Below are positions 47,601-61,850 of a stretch of 64,000 nucleotides of DNA, in pieces. The stretch is from positions 1,494,015 through 1,558,014 of the forward strand of contig NC_066855.1 of assembly GCF_001640805.2 (NCBI RefSeq). Direction: 5' to 3'. Position 1 is the first letter of the stretch; each line of letters starts with the position of its first letter. Source of the DNA: Lates calcarifer. Taxonomy: Eukaryota > Chordata > Actinopteri > Centropomidae. The translations under genes were made by a program, and so were the position numbers. Below the pieces are notes generated by a model, which did not search any database, was not told the origin of the DNA, and saw only the letters and a list, made by a program, of their open reading frames with translations.

Positions 47601-48624
47601 ATTCATGAGTTGCTTGTTCATTCACAAAAATGTTACCAGTGAGTATGAAGAGTCATTTCTCACTGCAGAGCTTCAAGCCGCTGTCAGAAATCAGCAGGCA
47701 GAAAGTTTGTTAAAAAAACACACTTTCAGAAACCATCAGAAAATACTGATGCAGCTTTCAGAGAACAAGTTAGAAACTAAACCAGGTCTCTCTAAGAGAA
47801 ACCGCTCTCTGACTAATGATCCAGCAGCCTGCAGCAGGTGACCTGCATAAACACCCTGAGGCAGCTGTCAAACTCACAAGTGGCTCTATATTGGCAACAT
47901 GAGGGTGATGATATCGTGAAGAGAAAATTCATCTCACCTGTGAATTTTGTTCGTACACAGATTCTCTTAAATCCAGTGTTTAACATCAAGGTGTTTCTCA
48001 GAGGAGACTCATTTAGTTCATGGATTAATGGGGCTGCTGGGCAACTGTCTGCTTTGCCTGATTGGTAATCCTGCCTTGGCAGCAGGTGGGAGATCAGCAG
48101 AGGGTCCAACAGCACATTTTTGACTGAGGCCCACCAACAGCTTAGTCCACACTGAAACTTTTTTTCTCCTTGAGAGTACAACAGTTTTCTCCTTTATCTG
48201 TGAGCAGCAGTAAATTACTGAAAAACACAAACCCCTGAAGTAACATCTGCGTTGAACACAGACAGTTCAGGCTCAGTGATTAGCACCGAGGCCTTGTGTT
48301 TGACACCGCGCTGCAGGATCAGTTCCTCCGCTCAGAGAGGAGGTGAAGGAGCGCAGCGGAGAGAGGTGTCAGAGTGCTAATGAGGCTCAGGGGGGCGCGG
48401 GGCGAAAACGGTCAGACATGTGGAATAATAGTAAATTTCTCACTCAGCAGAAAGAGTTGTATCACGCACAGAGAGCAGCTGTGCTTCCACACTGAAAAAA
48501 GAGCTGAGAAAATAAAGAAGTCCCTGACTTTGGTTTTTACGCACGGTGTGAAACCGGCCTGTGTGTTTTCACCTACCTATTCCGGTTCTAAACGCTTTCT
48601 CTTCTCCTCCACGCGACTCACAAG
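41681..48624. other. Interval between ogfod3 and uts2r, including ogfod3 3' UTR
   Basis: AATAAA at 42364-42369 is a candidate ogfod3 polyadenylation signal, 684 bases past the stop. An (ATTG)n run lies at 43441-43461. No further gene was found in the remaining 6 kb. The open frames near 46812-47141 and 48374-48673 lack any recognisable family or splice context. Confidence 0.5.
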
Positions 48625-49710
48625 TCACTTCAGTGTCCCCATGACCAGCGTCTCCGAGTTGAACTCGAACTGATTGCTGGAGGATGCAGACTTTCCCCAG
48701 GAGTAGAGGCTGGGTGGCCGCTGCTTAAACGAGGACGTGTACCTGTAGAAGCTCCGGTGCCGGTTCTTCAGGTACTCCCTGTAGTTCTTGGTGAGGAGCG
48801 TGTAGAGGAAAGGGTTAATGCAGCTGTTGCTGTATGTGAGACTCGCCACCAGGTAGTTGATGCAGGTGTGTGTCTGCGAGGCCAGGCTCAGCGGCTTGGT
48901 GTGATACAGAGGCAGCAGCTGCCAGATCCAGAACGGCAGGAAACACGCCCAGAACACCAGCACGATGGTGAAGATCATGATCAGCACCTTCTGTTTAGGT
49001 GACCTCTTGCTGCCTTTGCTGATCACAGAGTTGCGCTGGGACTCTAAGTAAGTGCGGGCTAACTTGACGTACAGGTAACCGATAATGAGCCCCGGAGCCA
49101 TGATGCTGGTGCCAAACAGGACAGTCACGTACACTTTGTAAGCCAGCGGAGCCCAGGTGGGCGCGCACATCCTCTTCACACCCCCGTCCGGTGTGTTCTT
49201 AGTGGTCTGCGCGACCATTATCATCATGGGCACAGTGAGGACCAGAGACAGCAGCCACACACCCCAAGCCAGAGCTTTGCGGTAACTCTTGGAGCGCCTC
49301 ACCGTGTCCAGCGGCTTGGTGACGGCCAGATAGCGCTCCGTGCACATGACGGTGAGCGTGAAGATGCTGGCGTGCATGGTGAGGAGGTCCAGGCTGAGCA
49401 GGATGCGGCAGCCCACATCCCCGAAGTACCAGTCCTTTAGGAAGTACGTGGACACCACGAAGGGGATGGTGGAGAGGTAGAGCAGGTCCGCCAGAGCCAG
49501 GTTGATGATGGAGATGTACATGGAAGTGGCGAAGCGGATCGAGTGACACATCACCACCAGCGTGTACACATTCCCCGACACTCCGACTATATAGACAACG
49601 GAGAGAAGCGTCCCGAAAGTAGAGGTGATAACGAGTTCATGGTCCACAGTCCCGGAGCCGCCGCCGACCCGCGGCGGACTCGTGTTTAAATTGATAGACT
49701 TGTTATTCAT
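48625..49710 (-). CDS. uts2r: Urotensin II receptor (class A GPCR)
   Basis: A single-exon gene of 361 aa (human about 389). The extracellular N terminus (1-30) has sequons NKS and NTS. Seven membrane segments lie at about 31-56, 63-87, 102-126, 146-168, 192-216, 242-268 and 283-305. GDVGC101 and Cys182 form the expected loop bridge. ERY (125-127) replaces DRY, as in human UTS2[10 protein letters not shown] (253-261) is in helix 6 and NPFLY (299-303) in helix 7. [14 protein letters not shown] and [19 protein letters not shown] stretches are receptor-specific. It couples to Gq and binds the cyclic peptides urotensin II and URP, with vasoactive and osmoregulatory roles in fish. The Ser-rich C-terminal tail is shorter than in human. 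The start is fixed by ATG at 49708-49710, with no conserved upstream extension. Teleosts carry several uts2r paralogues; which one this is is not settled here. Confidence 0.95.
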   Translation of the reverse strand: MNNKSINLNTSPPRVGGGSGTVDHELVITSTFGTLLSVVYIVGVSGNVYTLVVMCHSIRFATSMYISIINLALADLLYLSTIPFVVSTYFLKDWYFGDVGCRILLSLDLLTMHASIFTLTVMCTERYLAVTKPLDTVRRSKSYRKALAWGVWLLSLVLTVPMMIMVAQTTKNTPDGGVKRMCAPTWAPLAYKVYVTVLFGTSIMAPGLIIGYLYVKLARTYLESQRNSVISKGSKRSPKQKVLIMIFTIVLVFWACFLPFWIWQLLPLYHTKPLSLASQTHTCINYLVASLTYSNSCINPFLYTLLTKNYREYLKNRHRSFYRYTSSFKQRPPSLYSWGKSASSSNQFEFNSETLVMGTLK

Positions 49711-50836
49711 CGCTCGCCCTGCTCAGCTCCTCTCCTGCTGTGCTTTGTTTTGGCTGCGCGCTCCTGGACAGCGCTGGAGAAGTTTGGAAAGATGCGCACC
49801 GGCACAGGTTGTGTCTTCCTTTTCCGCCTCTCCGCCGCCTGCCCGCTGCTGCTCTTTGCTCCTGACGTCATCACCGTAACACTCACACCGAAGATCTTAT
49901 ATGAAAAAATATGTCAGTCACATTCACTCACGCTGCAAGTGTAAATTACGATTCACGGCTCAGTGTGGGACAGAAACGAGGAGCGGATTCTTTCTTTGCC
50001 GTAGAAATGATTCAGATGTTTTATTAAAAGTTTGGTCAGCTCTGACCACACATCTGATGCTGCAGCAGGATCAAGCCTATTCAAATATTAAAATGAACCG
50101 AGAGTGGGTTAGTGAAACCATAAAGGCAGAACTCCTGCTTTAATTTTATCTCCCAGTTTAATCTCCACTGTGTCATTTTCTCGCAGCAAATGAGCCTGAT
50201 GAGAACGAGTCGAATCAGCAGAGATAATTAATCTTTCCTCTTGCACTGTCCACATGCGCGCACACTGTACAGAATGTTAATGTTCTCTCTTGTGCTCAGA
50301 GGCCAGAGCACCATCACAGTTTTAACGAGTTACAGTAAGAACGTTCACCTGAAGTGTTGTTGATCATTTTAGACTAAAATCTCACTCTGCTCTGTTTCCC
50401 TGACAGAAACATATATTAATGCTGCAGCTTTCAGGAAGCAGGTCACGTGAGGCTGCCAGCTCAGTAGGTCTGTAGGCCTGTCTTAAGGACAACACTGTAT
50501 GAGCAGAGAAACACCAGCTCCTTTGCAATGTATGAGAATATTATCCCTGCTAATCCAACAGGCATGTTAGGAAGCCAGGCAAACAACAGCCACAGTACAC
50601 TGTGTCCCTTATATTATTCATTCAGTTCTCCACTTCAGTGTTGGACTCTGCTCTCTTGCAGCTTCTTCTCTTCCCAATCGATGAATATGTTCTGAGCCAG
50701 CGATCATGAGACCAATAATCTTTCCCAGACAGTGTAGGTGCCCTCAGACTCATCCATCCACAGGTGATTGATCTCTGAGACCAGTGGCGATACAGTACCA
50801 TCCATCCTCAAACCGAAAAAAGACTCTCTGCAGAGA

Positions 50837-50861
50837 GTGTGTGTGTGTGTGTGTGTGTGTT
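50837..50861. repeat. (GT)n microsatellite
   Basis: About 25 bases of GT repeat upstream of uts2r. Confidence 0.95.
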
Positions 50862-53800
50862 TGCATCAGTCACAGTTCTAGTTTCAGCTCACGGGCAGAG
50901 CCTGAAATATAACAGTCATTAGCTGGGTCATGCTGGACTGAGAGAGCAGAGGGAGAGGTGCTCTGTGTAGTCCATGTCTGTAATGTCTGTCTTCAGTTTG
51001 TCATATCCTCCCTCCTCCCTCCCCCACATACACACCCACAGACAAATGACTGAATCAGATGCCACAGGACATGATTCCAGTGTAAAACTGAACACACTCC
51101 CTGTGTTTACAGCAGGTGTGTCACAGGAACACTTGTACTCCTTTGGTGTGCTCTGCACCTGTCAGGCACATTCCTACAGACGACAACTTGTATAGATTTA
51201 CATTTTGAAATAAGAAAAAAGAAAAGCGTCTGACTGGTCCTGTTGTCTCCCTGTCCTTGCAAATGCTGCTGTTGACATGAAAGGTTCAGGCTGCAGATGA
51301 GCAGGTGCTTTGTGCAATATACATCTGAATGTGAGTCTAACAAGGTCACTGTTGGAGACATATCAGCTGACACTAAATCTTCTCTCAGCATGGAGCGCTG
51401 TAACATTCAGCTGCAGTGTCACTGTTCTCATCAGACCTGTTTCCAGCAGCACACTGGCCACCTGTAAAAACAACTCAGAGATCATTTACACTTTCAGTGA
51501 TGTTGTTAATGAGCTCCTGAATCTGGGATATCAGTCCTGCACAGTCTGAGTTCGTTTCAGTGACATGGTTAACATGTGATTTTATGGGCTTGTCTAGAGA
51601 TGAGTTAAATGTCTTTAGCACAAAGCTCCTGATCTTTGGGTATGAACTATAAAATAAAAGCTGTGTCTGTGCCGGAGGGAAATTCTTTGTAGCCTGAAAT
51701 GCCCTCTAAACTGGGCCTGGTCTCTTAACTATTATACCTTGAATGTAAGTTTATTATTAAGAAAGAGCAGGGCTGCACAAATCACTGAGTGGCATCAATA
51801 TGAACTCTAACTGCACCCAGTCTACCTTTACTGCATTACTGGATTAAAATCTGAATGTTAAATAGGGATAATAAAAAAAGGAAGTTAGGTAGAGCCACAC
51901 CTCCTGAGCACTGAGGAAGAGAGAGGTCGTCCTGGTTCAGTCCCCATGAGAGGGATAATGCTGATGTAAAGTGCTTTTAATTAGGATGGGGATGTTTTGG
52001 AAGAGACACATAATTAAATTAACACTCCCAGTGTTTCGAATCCTGTTTACATTTGCTGAAAAGAGCAGTGAGGTTTTTGTGGCTGGGAAAGAGACAGAAC
52101 GCCTGCGTCAGAGTTTTCTCTTCTGTAAACTGAATTTACACCGTGAGATTTTTCCAAATTGATTCAAGATATCTCGAATGGCAGGAGTGATAAAGCACTA
52201 CACACAGCTTTTAAGTGCTCTCACTACATTTTTCAGAATCCTCACTGATGTCTGTTGATGTCTGTAAGTTTCTTAGCTTTCGTAGGTGTGAGTGAGAGGT
52301 GCAACATCATCTCAGTAAATAGCGACAGGTGAAACTGATGCGTGTTCAAACAGAAGGTGAAGTATTTCAGATGTGACACACTGAGAGGAAGACATGCCAG
52401 AGGTTGGAAGTGTTTCATCGAGCATAAAACATCCTCACTGATCTCAGGACTTCTGAATCTACTTCATAAATGTTCAGAGATTAAAGTAGAGACATTTGAG
52501 CCACTTTACAGACAGAGCTGGAGTTTCAGGTGTGTTCAGAGATTATTCATTGCAGCTAACATCTAAAGAGTCACTATCTTAGCTGCTCTTGGCAGGAAAA
52601 CATCTCTTGTCACAGATTAGTTAGGGCAGTATTTTACTTCAGTTTTAAACTTATTAACTTACTGAAGTTGCCAACTTTTGCCACTTCCACTGCTCAGGGC
52701 TGTGTTGTAATGCTGATGAGATTAGCTCATGACCCCACAGCACAGGAAGTAGGAGAATTAAAATACTGTAGATCCCACGGACTCACAAATATGGAACAAG
52801 TACTGCATTTCACACAGTGTTTCACTGAAGCTGAGGCAGAGAGATCATGGGAATTATTTTTCCCATGTATGGACTCGATATGCAGAGGACTAAATGCACA
52901 TTAAGTAGGATTTGAATGGAATGAGGCACACAAACCATGGGAATCACAGCGATGGGTCAAAAGAGGAAAGGGAAGGAAAAGGAGGGGGAGAGGGCAGCAG
53001 CTTTCAAGTAGAAAAATGTGGTATTTTTCTGGTGAAGAAAAAAGTCACCTCCATCTGCATGAAGGAGAAGTGTGAGGAGACGAGGTTTCTGTGGACAGAA
53101 TGTATCCCTCTGTAAGCAGAGATGGCTTTGTGCAGTAAAGGCCAGGCTCTATTTTCAGGCACTATAAGTCTTACGCAAGAGGCGAAACACTCTGCAAGTT
53201 ACACTCAGAGGCGCAGGAGGGGGGATAAATCATTGTTGTGTAATTATGTGAAATGTATTTATGTACGTTACTACTGTACAATAAGAAAATTACATTTGTA
53301 TTCACGGAGGCATCATCAGCTGATTGACAGGGAACAGGAAATGACTCCACGTCTGCTGCTCGTTGTCGACCAGTAACAGCTGTTGTTTGATCAGGCGAGA
53401 CACACTCAGTGTTTAGCAGCAACTGCCACAGATGGAAATAAGATGATGTGTTTGATATGTTATTTACAAGGTGCTTTATATCCAGATTGTGAAATAACAC
53501 ACACTAGTATAGATGTGGAAAGGTCAGGCTCATTAGTTGAATGTCACTTTTTTTTCTGCTGAACTTCCTTTTGCTGTGGGATTGGCTGCTCTATCGTCCA
53601 CACTGCGTGGTGCTTTATGCTGAGAGCAGTTTCCATCTCATGAAGTGTTCTGTCAGTGGGCTGAAGATGTCTGGATAAATTAAAAGAGGTCTTTGTGTGT
53701 GTGAATGAGTGTGAATGTGGACATAATTATGCAAGCATCTAATTCTGTGAGGAAAAGAGAATGCACTGCATATTTTTGGATCATGAAAACTTAGTGTTGA

Positions 53801-54627
53801 GACTGTGTGCTTGGATTCTCATGTTGTATAACAGCAGATTTAGTCTATCCCAAATGTTTTTTTCCTGTTTATTCTTGGTTCACGTTGACTCTGCATGCTT
53901 AGTTTCCATAGTGATTCCGTATTCACTATATTTTAATCTACGTGTGTGCAAAAAATAACAAAGTAAAACCAAACAAAACACCTCTGCTGATGATTGAAAG
54001 GCCGAGACTCGTCCTGTCAGAGGGAACAGGGAAAGAGGTGTTTAAGAGACGAGTTTAAACAAAATCCTCAAGGTCAGACCTTGTAGGAAAACCACGACTC
54101 AAACAGGAACCTGTTTTTTCTGCTTTCACTTTTGTGAGAGTTAGCTGTGAAGATAATCACCACTCTGCTGAGCTACAACCCTGAAACCAAACAGCAGTCT
54201 TTGCAGCCAGAGACCGAGGTTCTGAGGCATTTGAGGGAGAACATTTCCTGCAAATGACCTGAACTGTGGCGCGATGGGAACTGTTTCTGTATCACGACAA
54301 CGCGCCTCCTCACAGCATGTTTTTACATTCAAGTTTTTTTTTCCACACCAACACAACAGTTGCTCCCCATCTGTCCAACTCACCAGCTTTAGTCCGTCTG
54401 TGATTTCTCCCTCTTCTCCAAAATAAAACTAAATAGAATCGACGCTGTAGGGTCGCCATTTTGACACGGTGGAGGAGATCCAGCGTGCATCACAGATGCT
54501 GCTTGGCGTGCTTACACAGCAGGATTTCAGAGCATGTTCCAAGCACGGCAGCAGCTGGGAGCGTTGTAGGTGACTCCTTCAAAGAGGAGAGATTGCACCT
54601 TCTGTGCTCAACATGAAGCCACAGCTG

Positions 54628-54700
54628 ATAGACAGTTAGCTTAGCTTAGCTTAGCATTGAGACTGGAAACAGCTAGTCTGGGTCTGTCCGAACACTTCTA
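54628..54700 (+). mobile_element. MITE fragment (TTAGCTTAGC family)
   Basis: CAGTTAGCTTAGCTTAGCTT, then GAGACTGGAAACAGCTAGTC and TGGGTCTGTCC, match the internal left half of the elements at 40757 and 19735. The ends are not recognised. Confidence 0.6.
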
Positions 54701-55489
54701 GACTGTGCGGTCTCCTTGAAAGTAGGGGGGTCCTCAAACTGAGGTGCAGAGACTAACTGTCCAAACAGATCTGCTGCTTCCTGTTTCTCACCATCTACTT
54801 GGACATAAATTTGTCCTGATTCTAACACTTGGGAAAGGGACTGGGAAATACGGACATACACTGAAGCTACAATCAGGGAACAGAAACACATCAAATTCAG
54901 ATGATAACTCACCTTTGGAGTTTTCTGAACATGTGGCCTCCGGCACTTAGAAATTTGCAATTAACCAAATCACCAAAGGCAATTGTGAATGACTATCAAT
55001 CAGTCATCTGCTGAGCTGAGGCAGATCCTAACACATTTTCATTCACTCTACAAGTCGCTTCGGATTTATTTCTTCTGATGCCAGCAGAGGAACCTTTTAT
55101 GTAGACAGAGTGTAGTGCCTTTGCTGTAAATCTCTGAGTGTAAATGTGTTTCTTATTGGTAGAACATTAACACTAACATGTCCTCCACCTCACTGGACGT
55201 CCACCATCAGAGTATTGGACCTGGAGGCTTCAAGTTTCCTTCAGCAGATGAAGGAGAAAACAGCTTTCTAGTGTCAAACTCTGCACATGCATCATTCTGT
55301 GGAGCTGAAACACGAAAAGGTTAAACAGATATTTGACTGCAGGGGACTTTAAGTTGTTGTTACTTTTTTTCCAAACAAAAAGCTCCTTTCCTTAAGAAAG
55401 TAGACGATAGTTCATCCCAGTTTCCTCGGATAAATTTAGTCTCTTGAAGGCCACGTCACCATAGTGACTGTGATGCAGCAACGTACAAA

Positions 55490-56710
55490 AGCCTATACAA
55501 AGTATTACACTTTTCATGTTTCATTGTTTTATAACACACAATCACAGTGACAAGAAACACTATCAAACAAATCTATATTTAACAAAGAAAGACCATTGTA
55601 TTATTAAAAACCTTTCACAGCGACACATAAACGATCACCAGTGCAGCAAATTGTTTTTTCTTAACACATCTAGAATGGAAATCAGCTGTGTGTGATGTGT
55701 GAAAAGTGATTTTGGATTAATCAAAAGACATATTTTCTGACTAACCCTCGTGGTACCTGTCTATGTGAATTAATTCAGGTTTTATATGCCAAGGTTTTGA
55801 GAAACCTGCGTCTTAGACGTCACCTCAACACAGTGGAGGTGAAAGGAATTTCGCTTATGCTGCTCAAATCACAGCAAAAGGACATGCTGAACAACAAGCA
55901 GTGTTATTCAGGGTAATTAATAAATGCCACTGTCAGCACTGTCAGAGGAACGCCCAGTTGGTCCGACAGCAGGTTTTTGGAGAAGTGGGAGGGAAAGCCA
56001 CTGGTGAAAAAAAATTCACAAGACATCTGGGCTAGAGTTTGCCAGAGGGCATGTGGGAGACTTTGAGAAGAAGTACAGGAAAGTTTTATGGTGAGAAGAA
56101 AGTCATCATGACCCATCATCCCCAGCATGAAGCCTGGTGGTGGCAGCATCATGCTGTGGGGATGTTTGTCTGCAGTGAGTCCTGGAAGGCTTGTGAAGCT
56201 AGCAGAGGAAAACCTAATGCAATCTGAGGAGTTCTTTTTAAGTAAGACAACAACCCTGAACAAGAAGAAAAAGCTGGACAATGACTGGCTTTAAAAAAAC
56301 ATCAGTGGTACCTTTTATTGATCTGCCCTCTGGGACCCTCGCACTTATCTTGAACTTTCACTGACTGATAATGCCTGAAACATATGTAGTGATAGATTAG
56401 ACTGAATGTCCTGACAATAATTCACACAGAATACTCAGCTGCACAACCTTAAAGTGTTAAAATGTCTCCCTACCTAAAAAACAGTGCCTGGAGGGGATGA
56501 GGGTTAAAAAAGTGTTTAGATTTCCAAAGCTGATTCTGACCAATTCACATAAATTCAAAGCTGTTACTGCGGTTAAAGGTGTCTCTCCCAGATATTGACT
56601 TGAAGGGAGTGAATATTTATGCAGTCAATGTACTTAATTCACATCAAGCTGTGTGTGAAGATGTGTAGAAATCACCTTGACGCTGTTGATCAGGGTCAAA
56701 CATGCCAGCA
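55490..56710 (+). mobile_element. Degenerate Tc1-like DNA transposon
   Basis: The left end (GCCTATACAAAGTATTACAC, then TTTTCATGTTTCATTG) and right end (GACTTGAAGGGAGTGAATAT, then TTATGCAGTCAAT) match the ends of a common fish Tc1-type element recognised from memory. In the middle a transposase fragment in plus orientation reads KPGGGSIMLWGC (about 56127-56163), preceded by GCATGTGGGAGACTTTGAG and followed by GGAAAACCTAATGCAATCTG. Large parts of the transposase gene are missing or frame-broken, so it is not mobile by itself. Confidence 0.8.
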
Positions 56711-59700
56711 GCTGTGAGGCTGTACTCAAATACCCCATAACCTTTTAGAAGTTGTACTGTTTACTGCACTGTATTAATGTTAATGACAACATCTTCTAGC
56801 CCACCTCAGTTTTTAGATTTTGAATATGAGTCTGATTCATCTTTAGTCTTTTAATCATAAGACATAAGGTTTTATTCTCTTTGGAAGATAAACATAGGTC
56901 TCAGAAATTTACTGTTGGTGCTTGTCAAGTGTGCTGCTTTCAGATCAGATATAGTCTGTACTCAGAAAGGCTTATTACATTCTCATAAGGTCATACATTT
57001 TTTTTGTTGAAAACAGTAGTATTCAACAGGTTGTATAGTAGAGGATTCTGTTCTTCAACATAAACCCTTCAGGTTGAACGTTTCGTATCAGCTGATTCTT
57101 CCTCAGACTAGTCTGAACACTGAATACTGATACACTCTGCCCATGGACAACCAGCAGGGACATTTGTGTTCCTCTTCCCCTGAGGGAGTCCTCTTCATGC
57201 TTTATTTGTTAGCTGGCTCGTGTTGCCGGCCGTACTTCTCAGAGGAATCACTATTTACAGGAATGGAGGAGGTGACTGCTGTGCATGAAGCAAATGGCAA
57301 TGAAGGAAAACATGTCTTTAAACCGCGTGTGTGTTTATGGCCACGTGTTGAAGAAAATCTGCCGCGCTGTCTCTGTCTGATTTGATTTGTACATTTCTAC
57401 CTTCAGGCTCCTTTGTTCCTGAACTCTACATACAGTTAGAAGAACTGCTTCTCTCTTCACCGAGAACAAGTGAAGCATTTTCACAGCCCGCCATCTCGTC
57501 ATAAAATCAGCAAGAGAACTGTGATGGAGCCTTCGGCTTATGTCAACACGCTGTGAGCGACTGAGCTCAGTGTCTCAACCCGAATAATGTTTGGAATATG
57601 AGCTTTTCAAATTGAAGCAGGGAGCATTATCAGTCCTCCTCAGGCTTTCTATTATGAACAGTAAGACAAAAACTAGTGTTGGATAGGTGCTGAAATGGAA
57701 TAAATCATAATACCTCTTGGTTTGAGTGCAAGTCAGTGAACCTGTCACCCTGTCTGACACCCCTCAGGTCAGTCAGTGAGAGACTCCATGTACAGCTTAA
57801 GTTTTGTGGTTTGACAACTCAGGCTGAACTGTCATTTTTCCAACAGAAAAGCTTTGCTCTGAATGTTTTAGCAGCCTTCCTCTGACTGAACCTGTGATCA
57901 CTGTGAATCAGCAAAAATCAATTTAAGTCAAGAGCTGAGCTGCATGTGAAACTCACGTCATCGTGTCTGAATAAAGATTTTAATTTCAGGTTGCTATGGA
58001 GAGACAGTACAAAGATAACAGTTTTTAAAATTACATTTTTTAAAAATCTACCCGTTAATTGTCTTTACACTTTATCAGTGACTGCACACACACTGCCCTC
58101 TGTGCTGCTGTACGTCTTCATTGGAGCGTCCAGTTTTTAACATGAACAGATGTTTCTGAGCAACATGCAACTGTTTTTTATAGCACTGTTTATTTTTAAG
58201 GTTCTTTTCTAGACTCTGAAAATATTGAAAAATACTCTGCCATGATTAATACTTCATTTAACATGATTCATTTCCCAATTAGAAAGTAAAAAATGACATA
58301 TCAGAATGGTAGGTGTAGTTAGCATCTTTTATCGTTAGCTTGTTAGCTTGTTAGCTTATTAGCTTGTGATCAGCAGTGGCTGACGCAGCATCAGCCGTTG
58401 TGCAAATGCAAACTCCTGCTCTCTACACTTAGAAGATGGAATTATTTCCTCAGGCATGTGACGTGTGAAAAACTCAGACCATGAGCAACGACTGATTATT
58501 TCACCATTTCATTATGTTTTGCATTATATAAATAAAACTCCATATGGACATGTTAATGAGGTTCAGTAATTTGTTCCAGATGCATAGAGCTCTGGACTAA
58601 GCTGTTGAGAAATACATATGAATACATACATAGGAACACAACTGACACTGCTGCTCTGTTTGTCCCTGTCGTTCGTATTCTGCACCTCCTCTGGTACGAC
58701 AGCAATTATCTGTAATGTCAGTCTGTTGTTAACCCACTACTGGCTTTAATCAGTCCTTTTAGATTGCAAATATGCATGTTTGCAATCAAGCTTTTGACTC
58801 TGTCACTGACTTATTAAGGTGAGAAAAGACGATGCCCTTGATCTGTGTTTTCCTTTTTGTCCTAGACGTTAATATTCAGTTTTCATGTACTGCAATTAGC
58901 AGCCAAAGATCCTGTGTTTGTCTCTGTCTGTGTGGAATTTATGTCTCTGGCACACATCCATGCTGAGACAGATTATGTGGCATTTTAAGCCCATGACCTC
59001 TCTCTTCCTGCATCTGTTCACAGTAGACTCTGTCTAATGATTACACAGCGCACACTCCAATGGACTTTAAAGACCCAGACCCAGACTGTTACACTACGTC
59101 TATATGGAAGATGTAGCATGAGCAGGATGTGTTCAGGCACAGCACTGTCACCCAGGATTAGGTTAGGTTAAACTAATGACAGAGAATGAGTTAAGTCCAT
59201 GTCAGACTTGGAAAGAATAACATTTCTGGCCTCGCCAAGATATTTCAGTGCTTGTTTTTCTTGCATTTACACAGAGGTGACTCCATGTAAATGTTCTGGC
59301 TTCATCCAGATGTGACAGGACCTTTACAGAAGCAGCCACATGCTGGCGGTGCAGGTCTGGTACTGGTACTGGAAAACCAGGAGGAAGATGCTCTCAGCTC
59401 TCTCACAGGAGACTGATGGATTTTAAAACTTCATTAATGTCCATTCTAAGTGCAAAAGGTGTTTTCTCCTTCTCTGATAAAATCAGTGCTTTTTGTTTTT
59501 GGCGTCATTCTGAGTAAACTCCAAATCCGAGGAGTTCAGCAGCTTCAGAGAAACTCAGACCAGCCCGTCTGGCACCAACAGCCTCAGTCAAAGCCACTGA
59601 GTTCACATTTTTTCTAGTGATTGATGTGAAGCTTCTGACCTGTGGATTTTATGTGCTGCAGCGCTGCCACGTGATTGGCTGGATCATTGGATGAATATGC

Positions 59701-61759
59701 AGGTGTACAGATGTTCCTGATAAAATGCTCTGTGGGTGTTAGCACTCCACTTAAGGAAGTATTTTTCTACCCTGTCACATCCTATATGACATTCTCTCAC
59801 ATACAGCAACTTTTCCCAGCTGTCACCTGGTCCTTCAGACGAGGCTGTCCAGGTATCTTCCTTTTCCTGAGAATCATTTGCGGTCGATTCGATCCTTCAG
59901 TGATTCCAGTACAGCAGATAGCACCTGCAAATTTCCTAAAATATAAAGAATACAAAACACCATCCAGAACTGATGGATGTTTGGGTGTGTGTAGCTTCAT
60001 CTGCGCTACCTTTTAAACCGAGTCTGTATTAGCTATTGGGGTCCAGTAGCTCTGACGTAAAAGTTTAAACTGTATGAGTTTGACTTAACTCATCCGCTGA
60101 CCTTCAGGGCGTAAACATGACCAAGAAATCTGATGGTATCTCCAGGAGTGAGGTCTAATCACATTGTTTTAAGTAACTGAATGATTTAAGAATAAATCTA
60201 GTGTAAGAATCTATTTCTATAAATAAAGTTCTGTGTATCAGTGTTTAAATTTAAATGTAATCAGTTACTGTGTTTAAGTAAAGCTCGATCAACCCTGCAA
60301 TGTTCCTCCATGCACTTGAGACTTTATACTATATGTTAGATGACTTGGTGTGCAGGCAGTGTAACAGAGGGAGAGGAGCTGAGACAGACTGCTCGATGCT
60401 GAACTGTGGAGGAGCTCTCTCAGGGATTAGCTGGAGAGGCAGCCAGTGTATATATGCAAATGTAAAGACTATCTGTTCCCACATATAGAATAAATACTAA
60501 TCTGCAGAGTATTTGTGAAGTATAATTATAGAATATGTTTTGGAAATTCAGATATTTATACATTTAAATAAATCAACTTTAGCTCAGACTGTAGGGAAAC
60601 TCGCCTCAGGGCAGCAAAAGGCAACTTGGCGAACTTTAGATAAACTGTGTTTTTGCTGCATGGTACTTTTGTTTTGGATTATATTCACTTCAAAGATATT
60701 TTCATTTTTTGGTGTTGCCCTTCTTTAAGCAACTATTAGTAACTGCTGCATCTCTCTCCGTTTCCAGTCCTGCAGTACGGAGAACATAAGTGCACGGCTT
60801 TAAAACTCATGTTGTGCATTTTAGTGCTTTGTGGACTAGAATTTAAGACGTTTATGAGGAAAGCAGCTGGACATGACACCAACCATCAGATGTGGACAGT
60901 TGTGGAATAAATTAGCATGAAGCTGTCAGCTCTATTTTTGAGGTATATACTGTAAAGACAACTCAGCCCTTTACTTTTCACTCAGACATAAAAGGATTCT
61001 TTTTCATTTTCCGTCTCCTTTTAACGTAGCCACGTGTCTGAAGGACACACAGACTTTGGGACAGTCAACATTTGCATTACGTTACACTTCATCATGAAAG
61101 TTTCGACACTGTAAACTGCCCTACGCCAACCGCCAGAGTCTCTGTCATCCATCATGAAGCTGACATGAAGTTAAAGGAAAAATCTGTAAATGACACAAAC
61201 TGAAGATAGAAACTAGAACCAGGAGATAGAGCGAGGCAAGACACAAATACACAGCATCAAAAATATGATGTGCACTCGGCCGCTGAATCTAGATCTGTGG
61301 AAATACTGAAACACCATGTTCTCCATGCACATTATGTGTGCTTTTATTTTGAAGCATTACATAACAGTTATGTGCAGTTACTCTCTGCCTGTCTGCACAA
61401 TGAGCAGGAAAGATATAAACATGCTGCTTTTTTGTTGTCATCCTGTTTTTGTTGAACAGTGAATGAGTGGTTGTGGTTGTGGCTGGTAGCAGTTCTGTGG
61501 CTGGTGGAACCTGAGAACAGCCTGTGGGACAAACAGTGGAGAAAAAATTAATTAAATGTCCCACTTGAGTATCAGTGTTACTTCGTTTAAATACTTTATG
61601 TATAATGTAGAAAACTGGGCCACAGTTCAACAGTAGAATCCACCCCTGCAGAGACCCAGGGCCTGCCTCCTGGTCTACAGCTCTGTATTCTGACACACCT
61701 GATTGGTGGTGTTTTGTGGGCGTAGGAAACAGGACAGGGTTTTCATCTTGTCTCTGCAG

Positions 61760-61850
61760 CGGTGTCTCCTGCTTGTTGGTGGCACCCACAGCGAGAGGGG
61801 AGGAGCCTGAGAGACAGCAGCAGCCTCCTGGAGACGCTCATCACTGGCAG
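61760..61850 (+). other. Candidate coding exon 1 of an unidentified gene
   Basis: The acceptor TTGTCTCTGCAG|CG and donor TGGCAG|GTGAAG flank 91 bases. In the frame with two leading bases it is open and ends SLRDSSSLLETLITG plus a split codon AG. This phase fits the candidate at 63389-63463. A second frame is also open across it, so the evidence is modest. No family is recognised. Confidence 0.25.

Noticed and set aside
48263..48320. tRNA- or SINE-like stretch GGCTCAGTGATTAGCACC
   Set aside because: Only about 40 bases resemble a fish repeat, with no B-box or tail, so it is too short to call.
59675..60016. 113-codon plus-strand open frame
   Set aside because: No family resemblance and no splice or promoter context, so it is probably chance.
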